From Galaxea fascicularis (taxonomy: Eukaryota > Cnidaria > Anthozoa > Scleractinia > Euphylliidae), in the NCBI GenBank assembly GCA_948470475.1, contig OX419337.1:2187123-2251122 (forward strand): 64,000 nucleotides of DNA, given 5' to 3'. The notes under the pieces are model-generated. The model searched no databases, was not told the DNA's origin, and worked only from the letters and a program-made list of their open reading frames with translations. The translations under genes were made by a program, and so were the position numbers. Shown in pieces: positions 18,492 to 27,150 of the stretch (within the stretch, counting starts at the first letter, position 1; every line of letters starts with the position of its first letter).

Positions 18492-19529
18492 TTATACACG
18501 CTGGCGAAAATGCAAAGTCAAGTTAGAGGGTCCCTCCCCCAGATGCGCCAAGGCACCGGCCATCTCGGCGATTTGCACTTCCATCACCTCGAACGAGGGT
18601 TGACGCACCGGCAGGTATTGCACGTGGGTGGGTTCGAAGTAGGCGTACCCATTTCGGTCCGTGGTGGAAAGGTGGACTTCTCTGAGGAGATCCGTGATGC
18701 GTTCACCCACGATGGTGCTCTGACCCGCATTGCAGTAGACACGCAGACTGCGCGAGGGGGGGAAGAAACTCTTTTCGAACCAACCCCAATTCAAGTTGGT
18801 AAACTCCCAGGTCTGTTGTTGCGTGAGAATGACCCACTCTCCCTGGATGGTGGCCGCATCGATGGGCTGAGTGTTGATCTTGTCGCTGGCGGGAGGGGAC
18901 TTGTAATGAATCTGACGGATCTGGGGTCCGGGAAAACTGTGGCTTGGGCCAATGCCTCCTAACAACACCATCAAGTCGTACGCAAAGCCCACTGTGATGT
19001 TCTGGGAAGCGCGCTCGCATCCGCTGCCGTCGATTTGCAAGGTGGTGGGACCCGTCCAACGCAGGGTTTGAAAGTACTCCGCGTTGCTTTCCGGATGCTT
19101 CCATTCTTCGAGGTCCGTGCTGTCTTTTTCCGTGTACTTGAAATAGTAGGCGATTCCCTTTTGCAACTCGAACACGAGGGACCGCATGAAAGAGACCCCG
19201 TCGTGCACCGACTCGTCCTGCAACAGGTCGTCCACGGTGACCACAGCCCTCACGTTGTTGTTGGCCACACTGCGTGTCCCGCGCGCATCCACCTTGGTCG
19301 TGTAGCCCCGTTGATAGGCCAGTTGGGTGCCCGAAGGAAACTTTTGCAACAGGGCGGACCGAAATTCGTTCCGAAGGGGTAGCGACAGGCTCGCCAACCC
19401 CACTTGCCAGTCTTTGCCTCCGAACTGCAAGGGGGTGGGTAATTGCACCTTGTAACTGTTGTTGCGATTGGCCCTCGCGAATTGAGCTCCTCCGCCATCG
19501 CTGGGCAACGTCACGTAGAGCTCTTCCAT
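18492..19529 (-). CDS. Penton-like minor capsid protein, paralog 1, 345 aa
   Basis: The start at 19529 (MEELYVTLPSD) is chosen because it aligns with the start of the second paralog. Shared anchors with the protein at 20969-22006 are YVTL.SD, then TPL.FG...W.V.L.SL near residue 45, then a late NAG...VGERITDLL against NVG...VGDRTTDLL, and a C-terminal THVQYLPVR...LTLHFR. This corresponds by position and size to the Polinton minor capsid (penton base, single jelly-roll) that closes the vertices. The first codons overlap the 3' end of the integrase gene by 19 bases in another frame. No clear TATA box precedes it. Confidence 0.82.
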   Translation of the reverse strand: MEELYVTLPSDGGGAQFARANRNNSYKVQLPTPLQFGGKDWQVGLASLSLPLRNEFRSALLQKFPSGTQLAYQRGYTTKVDARGTRSVANNNVRAVVTVDDLLQDESVHDGVSFMRSLVFELQKGIAYYFKYTEKDSTDLEEWKHPESNAEYFQTLRWTGPTTLQIDGSGCERASQNITVGFAYDLMVLLGGIGPSHSFPGPQIRQIHYKSPPASDKINTQPIDAATIQGEWVILTQQQTWEFTNLNWGWFEKSFFPPSRSLRVYCNAGQSTIVGERITDLLREVHLSTTDRNGYAYFEPTHVQYLPVRQPSFEVMEVQIAEMAGALAHLGEGPSNLTLHFRQRV

Positions 19530-20584
19530 GCCTTGAGGTCCGACGTGGGGATCCAACTATCGTATTTGGCCGGCCACCCTTTCCATCTCACCAACGCTCG
19601 CTTGCCACGCCGTTTAAGTACTTTTTCGATGCGCCACAAGGTGTCGTCGTCCACGGTGACTTTTTGTAGATCCTCTTCGTAAAACGTCCCCTCCACGGAT
19701 GTGCCATCCATTTCTTCGATTTTGTAGGTGATGGGAACCCCCGGCACCACGCGTTGCACGACAAACACTTCCTCCGTCCATTGAGGCAAATACCCTTTCT
19801 TGAAGAGTCTCGTGCGTTTGCTCAAGCGCACGCGATCCCCTCTGGCCAATCGAGGTCGCCTCCGATCAGGTTTCAACCGTAAACCGTACAATCGCTGCCA
19901 CACAAACTCCTCGTTCTCCGGCGTCACTTTTCTCGGTGCCAAACCAATGCTACGGTGCTTGGAGGCATTATACCCAGCCACCAAGTCGGGCAGGATGTCG
20001 ATGTACTTCAACGTGTTGGCGGCGGTGAAATAGCGGTACATTCGGCCCTTGAGCGTGCGATTGAACCGTTCCACCACGGCGGCTTTGGCATCCCCTTTCG
20101 TGGAAAAATGATGAATGCCTTCTCGCTTCAACCAGGCCTGCACGGTAGCGTTGTAAAATTCTTTGCCTTTGTCCGTTTGCAAGGTTTGTGGCCGGCGTCC
20201 ACCGTCCTTGAGAATGCTTCGAAAGGCTCGCACGACCTCGGCGCCCGTCTTGTTTTTTAACGGACGCACCCAGGCGTATTTCGACAAGACGTCCACCACG
20301 GTCAGGAGGTAACGTATGCCGCGGTTGTGGCGGGCCACGCGCTGCATTTCCACCAGATCGGCCACCCATTGCTGGTCGCGATGAAACACCAAGACAGGCA
20401 GGGTCAAAAACCGCCGCCGCGGGGGTTTGTGTAACGTGTAGGCCAAATTCTTTTCCAACAAGGTGCGTGCCTTCTTGAGGGACCACCCGTGAGCGCGTGC
20501 AAACCGGGCCACCCCGCCCAAGGCACCGGGTGCTGCAGGGTCCTCGTAGGAGGCTGCCGTTGTGGGCTTCTTTTTTTTCTTCAT
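19511..20584 (-). CDS. Retroviral-type integrase with C-terminal chromodomain, 357 aa
   Basis: Start at 20584 (MKKKKKPTT) because the ATG overlaps the previous stop as ATGA and a TATA box lies upstream at 20666-20672. The rve core has the catalytic triad Asp76 (WVADLVEM), Asp138 (LQTDKGKEF) and Glu172 (VVERFNRT). VVDVLSKYAWVRPLKNK is the usual beta-strand region. Near the C-terminus (about residues 316-350) LWRIEKVLKRRGKRALVRWKGWP...SWIP is a chromodomain, with aromatic residues W and Y/W in the methyl-lysine cage positions. The enzyme inserts the element and makes the 6-bp duplication. The chromodomain suggests targeting to modified histones; this is inference. Confidence 0.96.
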   Translation of the reverse strand: MKKKKKPTTAASYEDPAAPGALGGVARFARAHGWSLKKARTLLEKNLAYTLHKPPRRRFLTLPVLVFHRDQQWVADLVEMQRVARHNRGIRYLLTVVDVLSKYAWVRPLKNKTGAEVVRAFRSILKDGGRRPQTLQTDKGKEFYNATVQAWLKREGIHHFSTKGDAKAAVVERFNRTLKGRMYRYFTAANTLKYIDILPDLVAGYNASKHRSIGLAPRKVTPENEEFVWQRLYGLRLKPDRRRPRLARGDRVRLSKRTRLFKKGYLPQWTEEVFVVQRVVPGVPITYKIEEMDGTSVEGTFYEEDLQKVTVDDDTLWRIEKVLKRRGKRALVRWKGWPAKYDSWIPTSDLKAWKSST

Positions 20585-20925
20585 GGTCGTCGAAGTCTGT
20601 CCGTCACCCACAGGCAAACTCGACGCCACGCCAACTCTCGAATGGTGGGTAGGCATAGCCCGTACGTTTTATGTATCTTCCGGTACCATTGCCAACTTTC
20701 TGGCCAAGGGTACCCCTCGTCCAACCACACCACAAAGGCCGTGAACGTCCCCCAGTGCAACTCGTCGAGAAGGTATTCGAAGACGTCGAGGGGAGTGCCC
20801 TCGGCGGCCGCGTCCATGGCGAACACATCCTGACTGGGTACCCCTATGACGGCCACGAGCGATCGACATACCGTGCGCAACATGACCCAACGGCATCGAC
20901 TCCACACGTCTGCGCACGTCGTCAT
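20581..20925 (-). CDS. Trp-rich small protein of unknown function, 114 aa
   Basis: The ATG at 20925 has an ATAAAAC box about 41 bp upstream (20966-20972), so this start is well supported. The protein looks helical, with eight tryptophans and a central segment DVFEYLLDELHWGTFTAFV followed by WLDEGYPW. The hydrophobic spacing faintly recalls death-fold (CARD/DED) helices, but no diagnostic motif is present. It is the upstream partner of the integrase: its TGA overlaps the integrase ATG. No family is recognised. Confidence 0.65.
   Translation of the reverse strand: MTTCADVWSRCRWVMLRTVCRSLVAVIGVPSQDVFAMDAAAEGTPLDVFEYLLDELHWGTFTAFVVWLDEGYPWPESWQWYRKIHKTYGLCLPTIRELAWRRVCLWVTDRLRRP
20666..20672 (-). 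promoter_or_regulatory. TATA-like box upstream of the integrase gene
   Basis: The minus strand reads ATAAAAC about 82 bp before the ATG at 20584, inside the 114-aa gene. Confidence 0.5.
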
Positions 20926-20965
20926 GGTTTTCGCACACTGATGAGTCAAGGTGGCGGACGGCCCG

Positions 20966-20972
20966 GTTTTAT
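20966..20972 (-). promoter_or_regulatory. TATA box of the 114-aa gene
   Basis: The minus strand reads ATAAAAC, 41 bp before the ATG at 20925, overlapping the stop of the penton-like paralog 2. Confidence 0.6.
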
Positions 20973-22006
20973 GACTTCCTGCGTCTGAAATGCAAGGTGA
21001 CCGTCGTGTGCGTGCGACCCACTTGTGCCGTGGGCAACGCATGCCCCAACCCATCCCTCAAACTCACGCTGGCCACCTCCAGTCCGTAATAGCGCACCGA
21101 CCGAAATCGTTCTGGCGAGGGTTCGTAATACACACCATCCTCCCCTCGCTGCAAGTGCGGCACCTCTTGCAAGAGATCGGTCGTCCGATCCCCCACCATG
21201 ACGGCACGTCCCACGTTGGAATAGATGTGCAGACCCTGCGTGTGGTGCGTCTTGCCCACAACGCTGTCGAAGGCGTCATTCAGACGCACGAAGCGCCATT
21301 TCACTTTAGACGAAAACATGACCGTGTCACGCGTGGAATCGTATTTCAACAGCACGTCACCGTGAGCAATGATGGAGTCCACCGTGTGACCCCACCTTGG
21401 GGCCGGGCCCGTGACCACTTGACGCAATTCGGGAATGGCATTGTGGCCTAGAAGAAATGACAAATTTTGCGATGGGTCGGGCATCAACCAACCCATCTTG
21501 AAACACAAACTCTTGTTCAATTCAAAGGTCGTTTCATCGAGTCCATCGACAATCATCTCCATGGCGCCATTGGAGGTGTCCCAACTCACGCGGGGGCGGA
21601 TCTGCAGGGTTCCGTCTTCGTAGTCGAACAGATTGACTTTCAACAACCATTGTTCGATCAGGGCTTTCATGAACGCTTCGCCCGATGGCAAGGGATGTCG
21701 AGCATTCGAGGCCACCATGTCACTGACAAGCACTTGGTTCTTGATCGTCCAGGGAAAGTCCGAATCCCCCTCTTTCAGTAATCGGGTGGTCGTGACCAAC
21801 AAGGCCTTGCTAGGTTGGTCGTGCAAGAGGGTGACGTCCATCCCACGATCGCGCATGACCAGACTGCTCAAGGCCACTTCCCACCCAGGCTCTCCAAACG
21901 TCAGGGGAGTGGCTAATCGCACTTGAAAGGACGCCGCCGTGTTCTGGGGAAATTCGGGCGTCGTGTCGCTCGACAGGGTCACGTACATGTCCCTGAGTCC
22001 CCTCAT
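20969..22006 (-). CDS. Penton-like minor capsid protein, paralog 2, 345 aa
   Basis: The start at 22006 (MRGLRDMYVTLSSD) is chosen because an ATAAAAA box at 22039-22045 lies inside the longer open frame, which excludes upstream starts. Length is identical to paralog 1. It shares the MYVTLSSD opening, TPLTFGEPGWEVALSSL, the NVG...VGDRTTDLLQEV segment and the LTLHFR-like ending (VTLHFRRRK), while the centre is diverged. One of the two is presumably the penton base; the other may be a spike, a vertex variant or a cement protein. Their order around the integrase and Trp-rich genes suggests an old duplication. Confidence 0.82.
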   Translation of the reverse strand: MRGLRDMYVTLSSDTTPEFPQNTAASFQVRLATPLTFGEPGWEVALSSLVMRDRGMDVTLLHDQPSKALLVTTTRLLKEGDSDFPWTIKNQVLVSDMVASNARHPLPSGEAFMKALIEQWLLKVNLFDYEDGTLQIRPRVSWDTSNGAMEMIVDGLDETTFELNKSLCFKMGWLMPDPSQNLSFLLGHNAIPELRQVVTGPAPRWGHTVDSIIAHGDVLLKYDSTRDTVMFSSKVKWRFVRLNDAFDSVVGKTHHTQGLHIYSNVGRAVMVGDRTTDLLQEVPHLQRGEDGVYYEPSPERFRSVRYYGLEVASVSLRDGLGHALPTAQVGRTHTTVTLHFRRRKS

Positions 22007-22038
22007 CTCGACTGACCCCCGTGCCACGGCGTCCCACC

Positions 22039-22045
22039 TTTTTAT
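22039..22045 (-). promoter_or_regulatory. TATA box of penton-like paralog 2
   Basis: The minus strand reads ATAAAAA, 33 bp before the ATG at 22006. It fixes that start. Confidence 0.6.
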
Positions 22046-22079
22046 GCTATTTTTTCTAGGGTCGTGGGCGAGGGGAAGG

Positions 22080-22415
22080 TCAACGTGCATACACTACAAC
22101 AACCACACACCTCGGAATGAGGTCTTTCATGGTTTCATCTTTAAAAATGGACCGCACACGATTACAAGGCCAACTACAATTACAGGGTTTCCAGCACAAC
22201 ACTTCTTCGAGGGTCCCACGTTGGTACACCGGGTTTTTCTCGTCCTCACAGTTCTCACACAACACCAGGTCTAACAGGTCGTCACACCGTGCACGCCACA
22301 GATCGCGTTCTCGCAAGGCTTTTTCGTAAAGGGGCTCAAAGACCGAGGCGGGGGTGGCCACATCCTCGTCCACCTCTGCTTTGAGTTCGGGTTTCGGGGT
22401 GTAGTCCTCGCCCAT
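22080..22415 (-). CDS. Cys-rich small protein, possible zinc binder, 111 aa
   Basis: The first internal ATG with a sensible acidic N-terminus (MGEDYTPKPEL) is at 22415. A helix with charged residues leads into LCENCEDEK and later LCWKPCNCSWPC: one CxxC pair and a Cys cluster, consistent with a small zinc-binding fold. The C-terminus has a run of valines. No TATA box was found. Position, between the polymerase and the capsid block, leaves the role open; early regulatory proteins of DNA viruses are often small Cys-rich proteins, but that is only a guess. Confidence 0.6.
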   Translation of the reverse strand: MGEDYTPKPELKAEVDEDVATPASVFEPLYEKALRERDLWRARCDDLLDLVLCENCEDEKNPVYQRGTLEEVLCWKPCNCSWPCNRVRSIFKDETMKDLIPRCVVVVVYAR

Positions 22416-22451
22416 CGTTCCCCTGACCCATCGTGTCACCTTAAGGGACAA

Positions 22452-22762
22452 ATGGAAGGCAGACCGGAAGATAATTGGACACCCTCCCCGCGGACCAGAC
22501 TTGGACCGAAGCCATCGTGAGACGCATCATGCAAGCCAAGTTGTGTTTGAAATTGTTTTTTTAATGAGACATTAAAATACATGCTTTGAAAAAAAAAATG
22601 CAAGCGTCTGTCTCTTCTTTTTACAAATAATAAACAACGGCAGCTCCTTGATTTTTTAATTGGAACGTGGTGAAAAACAAGGCAAACAGGAGGAACAAAA
22701 ACACCAGTTCGTAAAAACGCGATACACAAGAGAAATACAAATGTTCATGGGTCTTCTTCTTC
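22452..22762. other. AT-rich spacer between polymerase and capsid block
   Basis: No gene. It holds a variant polyadenylation signal (minus-strand ATTAAA at 22560-22565) and several A/T runs. Confidence 0.6.
22560..22565 (-). terminator. Variant polyadenylation signal (ATTAAA) after polymerase B
   Basis: ATTAAA on the minus strand, about 200 bp past the polymerase stop (22763), is the nearest candidate signal. Confidence 0.4.
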
Positions 22763-25700
22763 TTATGCTGAACAACGTTCATAGCCGTACGGATACGTAC
22801 GCGCGGTGACGGGGTCCAAGACCCTCTTGCTGTACACCAGGCGATAGTCCTTGTACTGGGCTTGCGTGTACAACCGGTACTCTTTAGCGTCCCGCACGAT
22901 ATGATGCGACTTGGTGATGCGCCGCCACCTCGGTTCGCGCAGGGGGGACTGCACTTCGTCCAACGTGTTTCGGCGCAGCACCTCGTAGTTCAGTTGCGCA
23001 CTCCCCTCGCTGTTCAGGGAAAATCCCCGCACCTTGCAACAGATCTCCCCTCGGCGCGTCCGATACCCGTAGTTTTTCGGTCCTCCGGAACAGAATTCCA
23101 CGATGTGATCATCTCCCTCCAGCTCGTTTTTGAAATCCCCCAGATATTCGCCGAGGGATGGGTCGGGTTCTCCCGGGCGGTGGACGAAGATCACCGAATC
23201 GGTGTCAAAATAGAGCACCCGCTCGTCCAACAGCTCCAACGCCTCGTACAACCTCAAGCGCGCCCAACAAGTGGTGAAGGCCGCCACGAAGATGTTGAGG
23301 TTGGGGGAGACGCCCCGGTCGTCATGCTCTTTTTTGAAGTGAACCTCCACCCGCTCTTCCGTCAAGGGGCTGACGTACCGGATGTCGTTTCCGTCACTAT
23401 CCAAAAAGGCATGCATGGATTGGGGGTCCACAAACTCCTTCACTTGCGTCTTGTTCTCCCTCTGTCCGAACTTGCCCCACATGCTATTGAGCATCATCTT
23501 GGCCAACGCCCTCAGCCCCGGGTTCTTCTCCATCTTGCCGTACTCCAGTTCGATCCCCTCGCGTCGCTTGTAGTCGCAAAGGTACTGCCGCTTTTCGACC
23601 TCCGTGTCGCAGTGCGATGGCCACCCGCTGGCTTCCTCCTTGATCTTGAGCCAAGCGTTCACGTAGTCTTCGAAGAGACCCACTCGACTCTCGGGGAAAT
23701 GCCACACCTCGTGGATTTCTTTGATCACGTACCCCATCTCCACAGCCTTGGCCAACTCGGGGGTGCACCACGTCCCGATCAGCGCCCGGTCTTCGTCCGA
23801 ATGATTACATTCGTAGGCCCTTTCCAGCAGCGGCAGATCGATGTTGGTCTCGACGCAACTTCGGCATAGCGGGAACGTCAATTTTTCATGGGTGCGGTAG
23901 GGCAGCACGGGATGAAATAACCCTTCCGGCGGCAACACCGTGCACTTGACCAATCCAAAATACCCGTCCAGGCTCGTGGTGTTGGGGTCGTAAATGAATT
24001 CGGGGTGGCCCACAGGGTACTTGCCCGTCTTGTTGACGTACGGGTACAGACTCGTGTAATCGTAGTACCGGATCTCCTCTCCGCGGGATTCGTCCACCAG
24101 GGCGTGCAGCTGGATGGCATTCGTACGACCACCGAAAAACGCCTCGCGGGGATCCAAGGGATCTTTCAAGTCGAGACCCTCCACGAAGGCGCGCACGTCC
24201 TCGTCCTCTCGCTTGAGGCGGTTCCACTCGCACTCCCACATCTCGATCACCCGATACCCCCTGTTCGTCAAACCTTCCTTCTTTCGTTCCGTCAGCATCC
24301 GCACGTCCTCCATCGATCGGTCAAGTAAGCGGCGATGTTCCTCCGACCGCTGGGGGTAACAACTGCGGCACCCGTGCCAAAAGCACCCGTGGAATTCGTA
24401 GGCTGTGCGGGTCTCCGGGTCGTAACCATCCAGGCGAAAACGCGTTCCCGGGACCAGGTACTCCCCCTGGTTGCGTGCGTGCTGGATGTACGTACGCCAG
24501 AGCGGGTGGTGAAAATGAGCCGCGTCGGGGTAAGCCAACATCATCATGTCCTCCCCCTCCTGTTCATCGTCGGTCAAGGCCATCCAATGCGATTGGCGCA
24601 ATCCGTGCTCCCGCCACAGCAACCATTCCATGGCCCCGCGAGAATGTCGGGTCGTCATTCGCCATCCGTTCAACGGCTCGCTCGCAATACTGTCGGGGAT
24701 CATCCGGTTCATACGAAGGTCCCTGTTGCACGCCGAGGCAATCGTGATTTGGTCAAAAGGGTTGAAACTCGTTTTGGCTTCAAACAATCGTTTGAAGGTG
24801 AGGCAACCCTCCTTCAGCAGGCGCACGTCGGACTCACAGTAACTGACGAGTTCTTTGGCAAAGTCAAACTCTACACCATCCGTCACTTGTTTTGCGTGCC
24901 AGGTCTCGAAATCTTTTCGTCCTTTCACGGACATCCCCTCGGGCATGTAGTAGTCCTTGGCCGGGATGGGTCCCACGTACTCGGCGTTCTCGCGGATTTT
25001 GAATAAGTGAGGGAAGTATCCCTTCTTCAGCTCGGTCAGGCCAAAGGTCTTGGGGAAGGCGGACAGGGGCATTTGGAAAAATGACAGCGAGTCGATGAAT
25101 CGGATCCCGTCGCGCTGCAGGGCTAGGACTTTGGCACCGTTTCTCACTTGCTCGATCTGAATTTTCAGACGATGGTATTCGTCTATGACAGGGTAACTGT
25201 CGTAGCCCTGGAAATTGTGCGCGATCACGGTGAGGGGTCGCGTGTCTTCCTCCGTCAGGGTGTCGAGCCACTCCAGAAAATCGTGAATGCAGGAGTCCCC
25301 CGGGAAACGAAAGGGTCGATCGTCTTTCTCGGTCTCCGCCACCACGAGATTCGGCACGTGACGCCCGTCTTCTTGCGTACACTCGATGTCGAAGAAGACA
25401 TGCAAGGGTTCTTTTTCCTCGTCGTCATCTTCGCCACCACTGCACTCCTCGTCACTTTCGTTAGCGCGAAGCGTCTGCAACCCCGCCGCCGCGCCACGTC
25501 GCACCCTCCGACCTCTCCTCTTGGCGCGTTTCTCTTTCTGCAATTCGGCGGGTCGCTTGGCCACTTGCAAGAAACAACGATGGGTGTCCATCGGCACGTA
25601 CTCTTTGCACGCAGGGCAGGTGGCGTGTCCGCACACGTGTTCTTTCATTTCCTTGGCACCCCGCAACAATTTCAAACACCCCTTACATTTCCGGCGCACG

Positions 25701-26914
25701 CTGCAGACGCTGGGTTTGCCGACCGCCACGGGCTTCCCGTCGTAACTGTAGCCCAAGTGGTTCTCCAAACAAACATCCCCGTAAAACTGGCGCAAACAGT
25801 GGTCGCATTTCACGGTCGTCGTTCCGCGCTGTGAACGGGCTCGAGCGTGGTCGGAGCATCCCTCTTGCAAGCAGGCCCCGCAATGGTTCTCGTTGCGCAA
25901 ACATCGATGCTGTCCTTGATGGTCGTACCCTTTGAAGCAATAACTGCACACGTAACTCGTGCCGAAGAAACCGGGCAAGGACGTAATGGTGTCGTAATGT
26001 CCCTTCTCGTGCAACAGTCCCAATATCTTGTGCCCGAATCCGTACGCGAACGCCTCGAAACACCGGTCGGCATCCACCACCACGATCCGGTAATCGTACA
26101 TGCTCGGGAGGGCCGCGAACGCCTTGAGCTCGTCATCCCCGCATTTCCCACGAGGCACGCCCGCCAACTCGTGCAGTCGGTCGGCTTCCAACCCTTGAAT
26201 GGCAAAACCTCGCTTGAACGATTGCCATTTCGGATGATGTTCCGCTTTGGCTCGGGCCGTCACGATGGCTCGCGCGCAACACGTATTCTCGCGCGTCGGC
26301 TGTATGCGGACCACCGTCTCCTTCATCCTTCGCAACACTGCCATGGATCGATGGCCCGGTTTGAATCGTCGACGCGCACCGCCACCCCGAGGTCGAGACC
26401 GCACGTGCACAAACGCCAATTGAAACGAGTCGTCCATTTCAAACTGTTCGTTAGAATTCAGCATTCGGGCCAAATGTTTCAACATCTCCTCCACGCGAAA
26501 ATCATTCCGCCGCCATTCGCCAGCACGTAGACCCCATCCATTGTAATTATTGGCCAGACGGTCCGAACCTAACGTGAAGAACACGCGGTCGCGATCTTCG
26601 ATGTCGTCGTCATCCAATAAACGGTTCATGCTGGCCCGCACCCCTCGCGTCAAGGCTGCCGCGATATTCTGCCCGGGCTCCAGTTGCCCTCTCTGACGAA
26701 CACGCGCTCGAAACACGCGCTCCTCTACACCCATCCGCTCGCTTCGTCGATCCACCACGGGGTCCAGGTCAAAGTCAAATCCACCACCTCCCGCTTGCAG
26801 CAACTCCTCGTCCGTAACGCCATCATTAAACATCTCTTCCTCTTCCACAGCTCTGACCAAAGTCTCATCATCGTTCTCGTCGTACCACGCCTCGTCCAAC
26901 TCGGGTTCATCCAT
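22763..26914 (-). CDS. Protein-primed family B DNA polymerase, 1383 aa
   Basis: Residues 1-200 are acidic then basic. Residues about 205-310 hold ENTCCARAI and later GHYDTI, a Cys...His layout that could be an OTU-like protease relic. Residues 320-450 have many CxxC and Cys-His pairs, probably zinc fingers. The proofreading exonuclease follows: Exo I FFDIECT (D509, E511), Exo II AHNFQGYD (about 565-572), Exo III YCESDVRLL (692-700). A segment at about 830-850 (EFHGCFWHGC) resembles the Vsr-like nuclease insert known in these polymerases. Polymerase motifs are A DYTSLYP (952-958), B KMMLNSMWGKFGQ (about 1139-1151) and C YFDTDSV (1235-1241). The whole frame is open. It copies the linear element from a terminal protein. 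TATA at 26962-26968. Confidence 0.97.
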   Translation of the reverse strand: MDEPELDEAWYDENDDETLVRAVEEEEMFNDGVTDEELLQAGGGGFDFDLDPVVDRRSERMGVEERVFRARVRQRGQLEPGQNIAAALTRGVRASMNRLLDDDDIEDRDRVFFTLGSDRLANNYNGWGLRAGEWRRNDFRVEEMLKHLARMLNSNEQFEMDDSFQLAFVHVRSRPRGGGARRRFKPGHRSMAVLRRMKETVVRIQPTRENTCCARAIVTARAKAEHHPKWQSFKRGFAIQGLEADRLHELAGVPRGKCGDDELKAFAALPSMYDYRIVVVDADRCFEAFAYGFGHKILGLLHEKGHYDTITSLPGFFGTSYVCSYCFKGYDHQGQHRCLRNENHCGACLQEGCSDHARARSQRGTTTVKCDHCLRQFYGDVCLENHLGYSYDGKPVAVGKPSVCSVRRKCKGCLKLLRGAKEMKEHVCGHATCPACKEYVPMDTHRCFLQVAKRPAELQKEKRAKRRGRRVRRGAAAGLQTLRANESDEECSGGEDDDEEKEPLHVFFDIECTQEDGRHVPNLVVAETEKDDRPFRFPGDSCIHDFLEWLDTLTEEDTRPLTVIAHNFQGYDSYPVIDEYHRLKIQIEQVRNGAKVLALQRDGIRFIDSLSFFQMPLSAFPKTFGLTELKKGYFPHLFKIRENAEYVGPIPAKDYYMPEGMSVKGRKDFETWHAKQVTDGVEFDFAKELVSYCESDVRLLKEGCLTFKRLFEAKTSFNPFDQITIASACNRDLRMNRMIPDSIASEPLNGWRMTTRHSRGAMEWLLWREHGLRQSHWMALTDDEQEGEDMMMLAYPDAAHFHHPLWRTYIQHARNQGEYLVPGTRFRLDGYDPETRTAYEFHGCFWHGCRSCYPQRSEEHRRLLDRSMEDVRMLTERKKEGLTNRGYRVIEMWECEWNRLKREDEDVRAFVEGLDLKDPLDPREAFFGGRTNAIQLHALVDESRGEEIRYYDYTSLYPYVNKTGKYPVGHPEFIYDPNTTSLDGYFGLVKCTVLPPEGLFHPVLPYRTHEKLTFPLCRSCVETNIDLPLLERAYECNHSDEDRALIGTWCTPELAKAVEMGYVIKEIHEVWHFPESRVGLFEDYVNAWLKIKEEASGWPSHCDTEVEKRQYLCDYKRREGIELEYGKMEKNPGLRALAKMMLNSMWGKFGQRENKTQVKEFVDPQSMHAFLDSDGNDIRYVSPLTEERVEVHFKKEHDDRGVSPNLNIFVAAFTTCWARLRLYEALELLDERVLYFDTDSVIFVHRPGEPDPSLGEYLGDFKNELEGDDHIVEFCSGGPKNYGYRTRRGEICCKVRGFSLNSEGSAQLNYEVLRRNTLDEVQSPLREPRWRRITKSHHIVRDAKEYRLYTQAQYKDYRLVYSKRVLDPVTARTYPYGYERCSA

Positions 26915-26961
26915 CCTCAGATTTTCTCCTTCAAATGGCTCGCGTCACCCCGGGTGCCCTG

Positions 26962-26968
26962 TTTTATA
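26962..26968 (-). promoter_or_regulatory. TATA box of the polymerase gene
   Basis: The minus strand reads TATAAAA, 48 bp before the ATG at 26914. Confidence 0.7.
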
Positions 26969-26999
26969 CGAGTCGTTCATGACGTCATTCTCCTCTGCA

Positions 27000-27150
27000 C
27001 CAATCACCGACCTTTTTCTCGTGCGTCAAGCCCTCTGATTGGTGATATTCATATCACGTGATCTTCAACCTGCACTGCCATCTAGTCAGCGGCTCAGAGG
27101 GGGTCCCCTTGAAAAGTGATCACGCCACACGTCCCACAACATCCCATTGG
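27000..27150 (-). promoter_or_regulatory. Upstream promoter region with CCAAT and CACGTG boxes
   Basis: CCAAT occurs at 27000-27004, and ATTGG (the complement) at 27038-27042 and 27146-27150; CACGTG is at 27055-27060. The same two motif types occur in the terminal repeats. The other Polinton genes show only TATA boxes, so the polymerase may be controlled differently (early). Confidence 0.45.

Noticed and set aside
22862..23869. Long plus-strand frame of 335 codons
   Set aside because: It is antisense to the conserved polymerase motifs; the polymerase reading is unambiguous and the GC-rich DNA keeps the opposite strand open.
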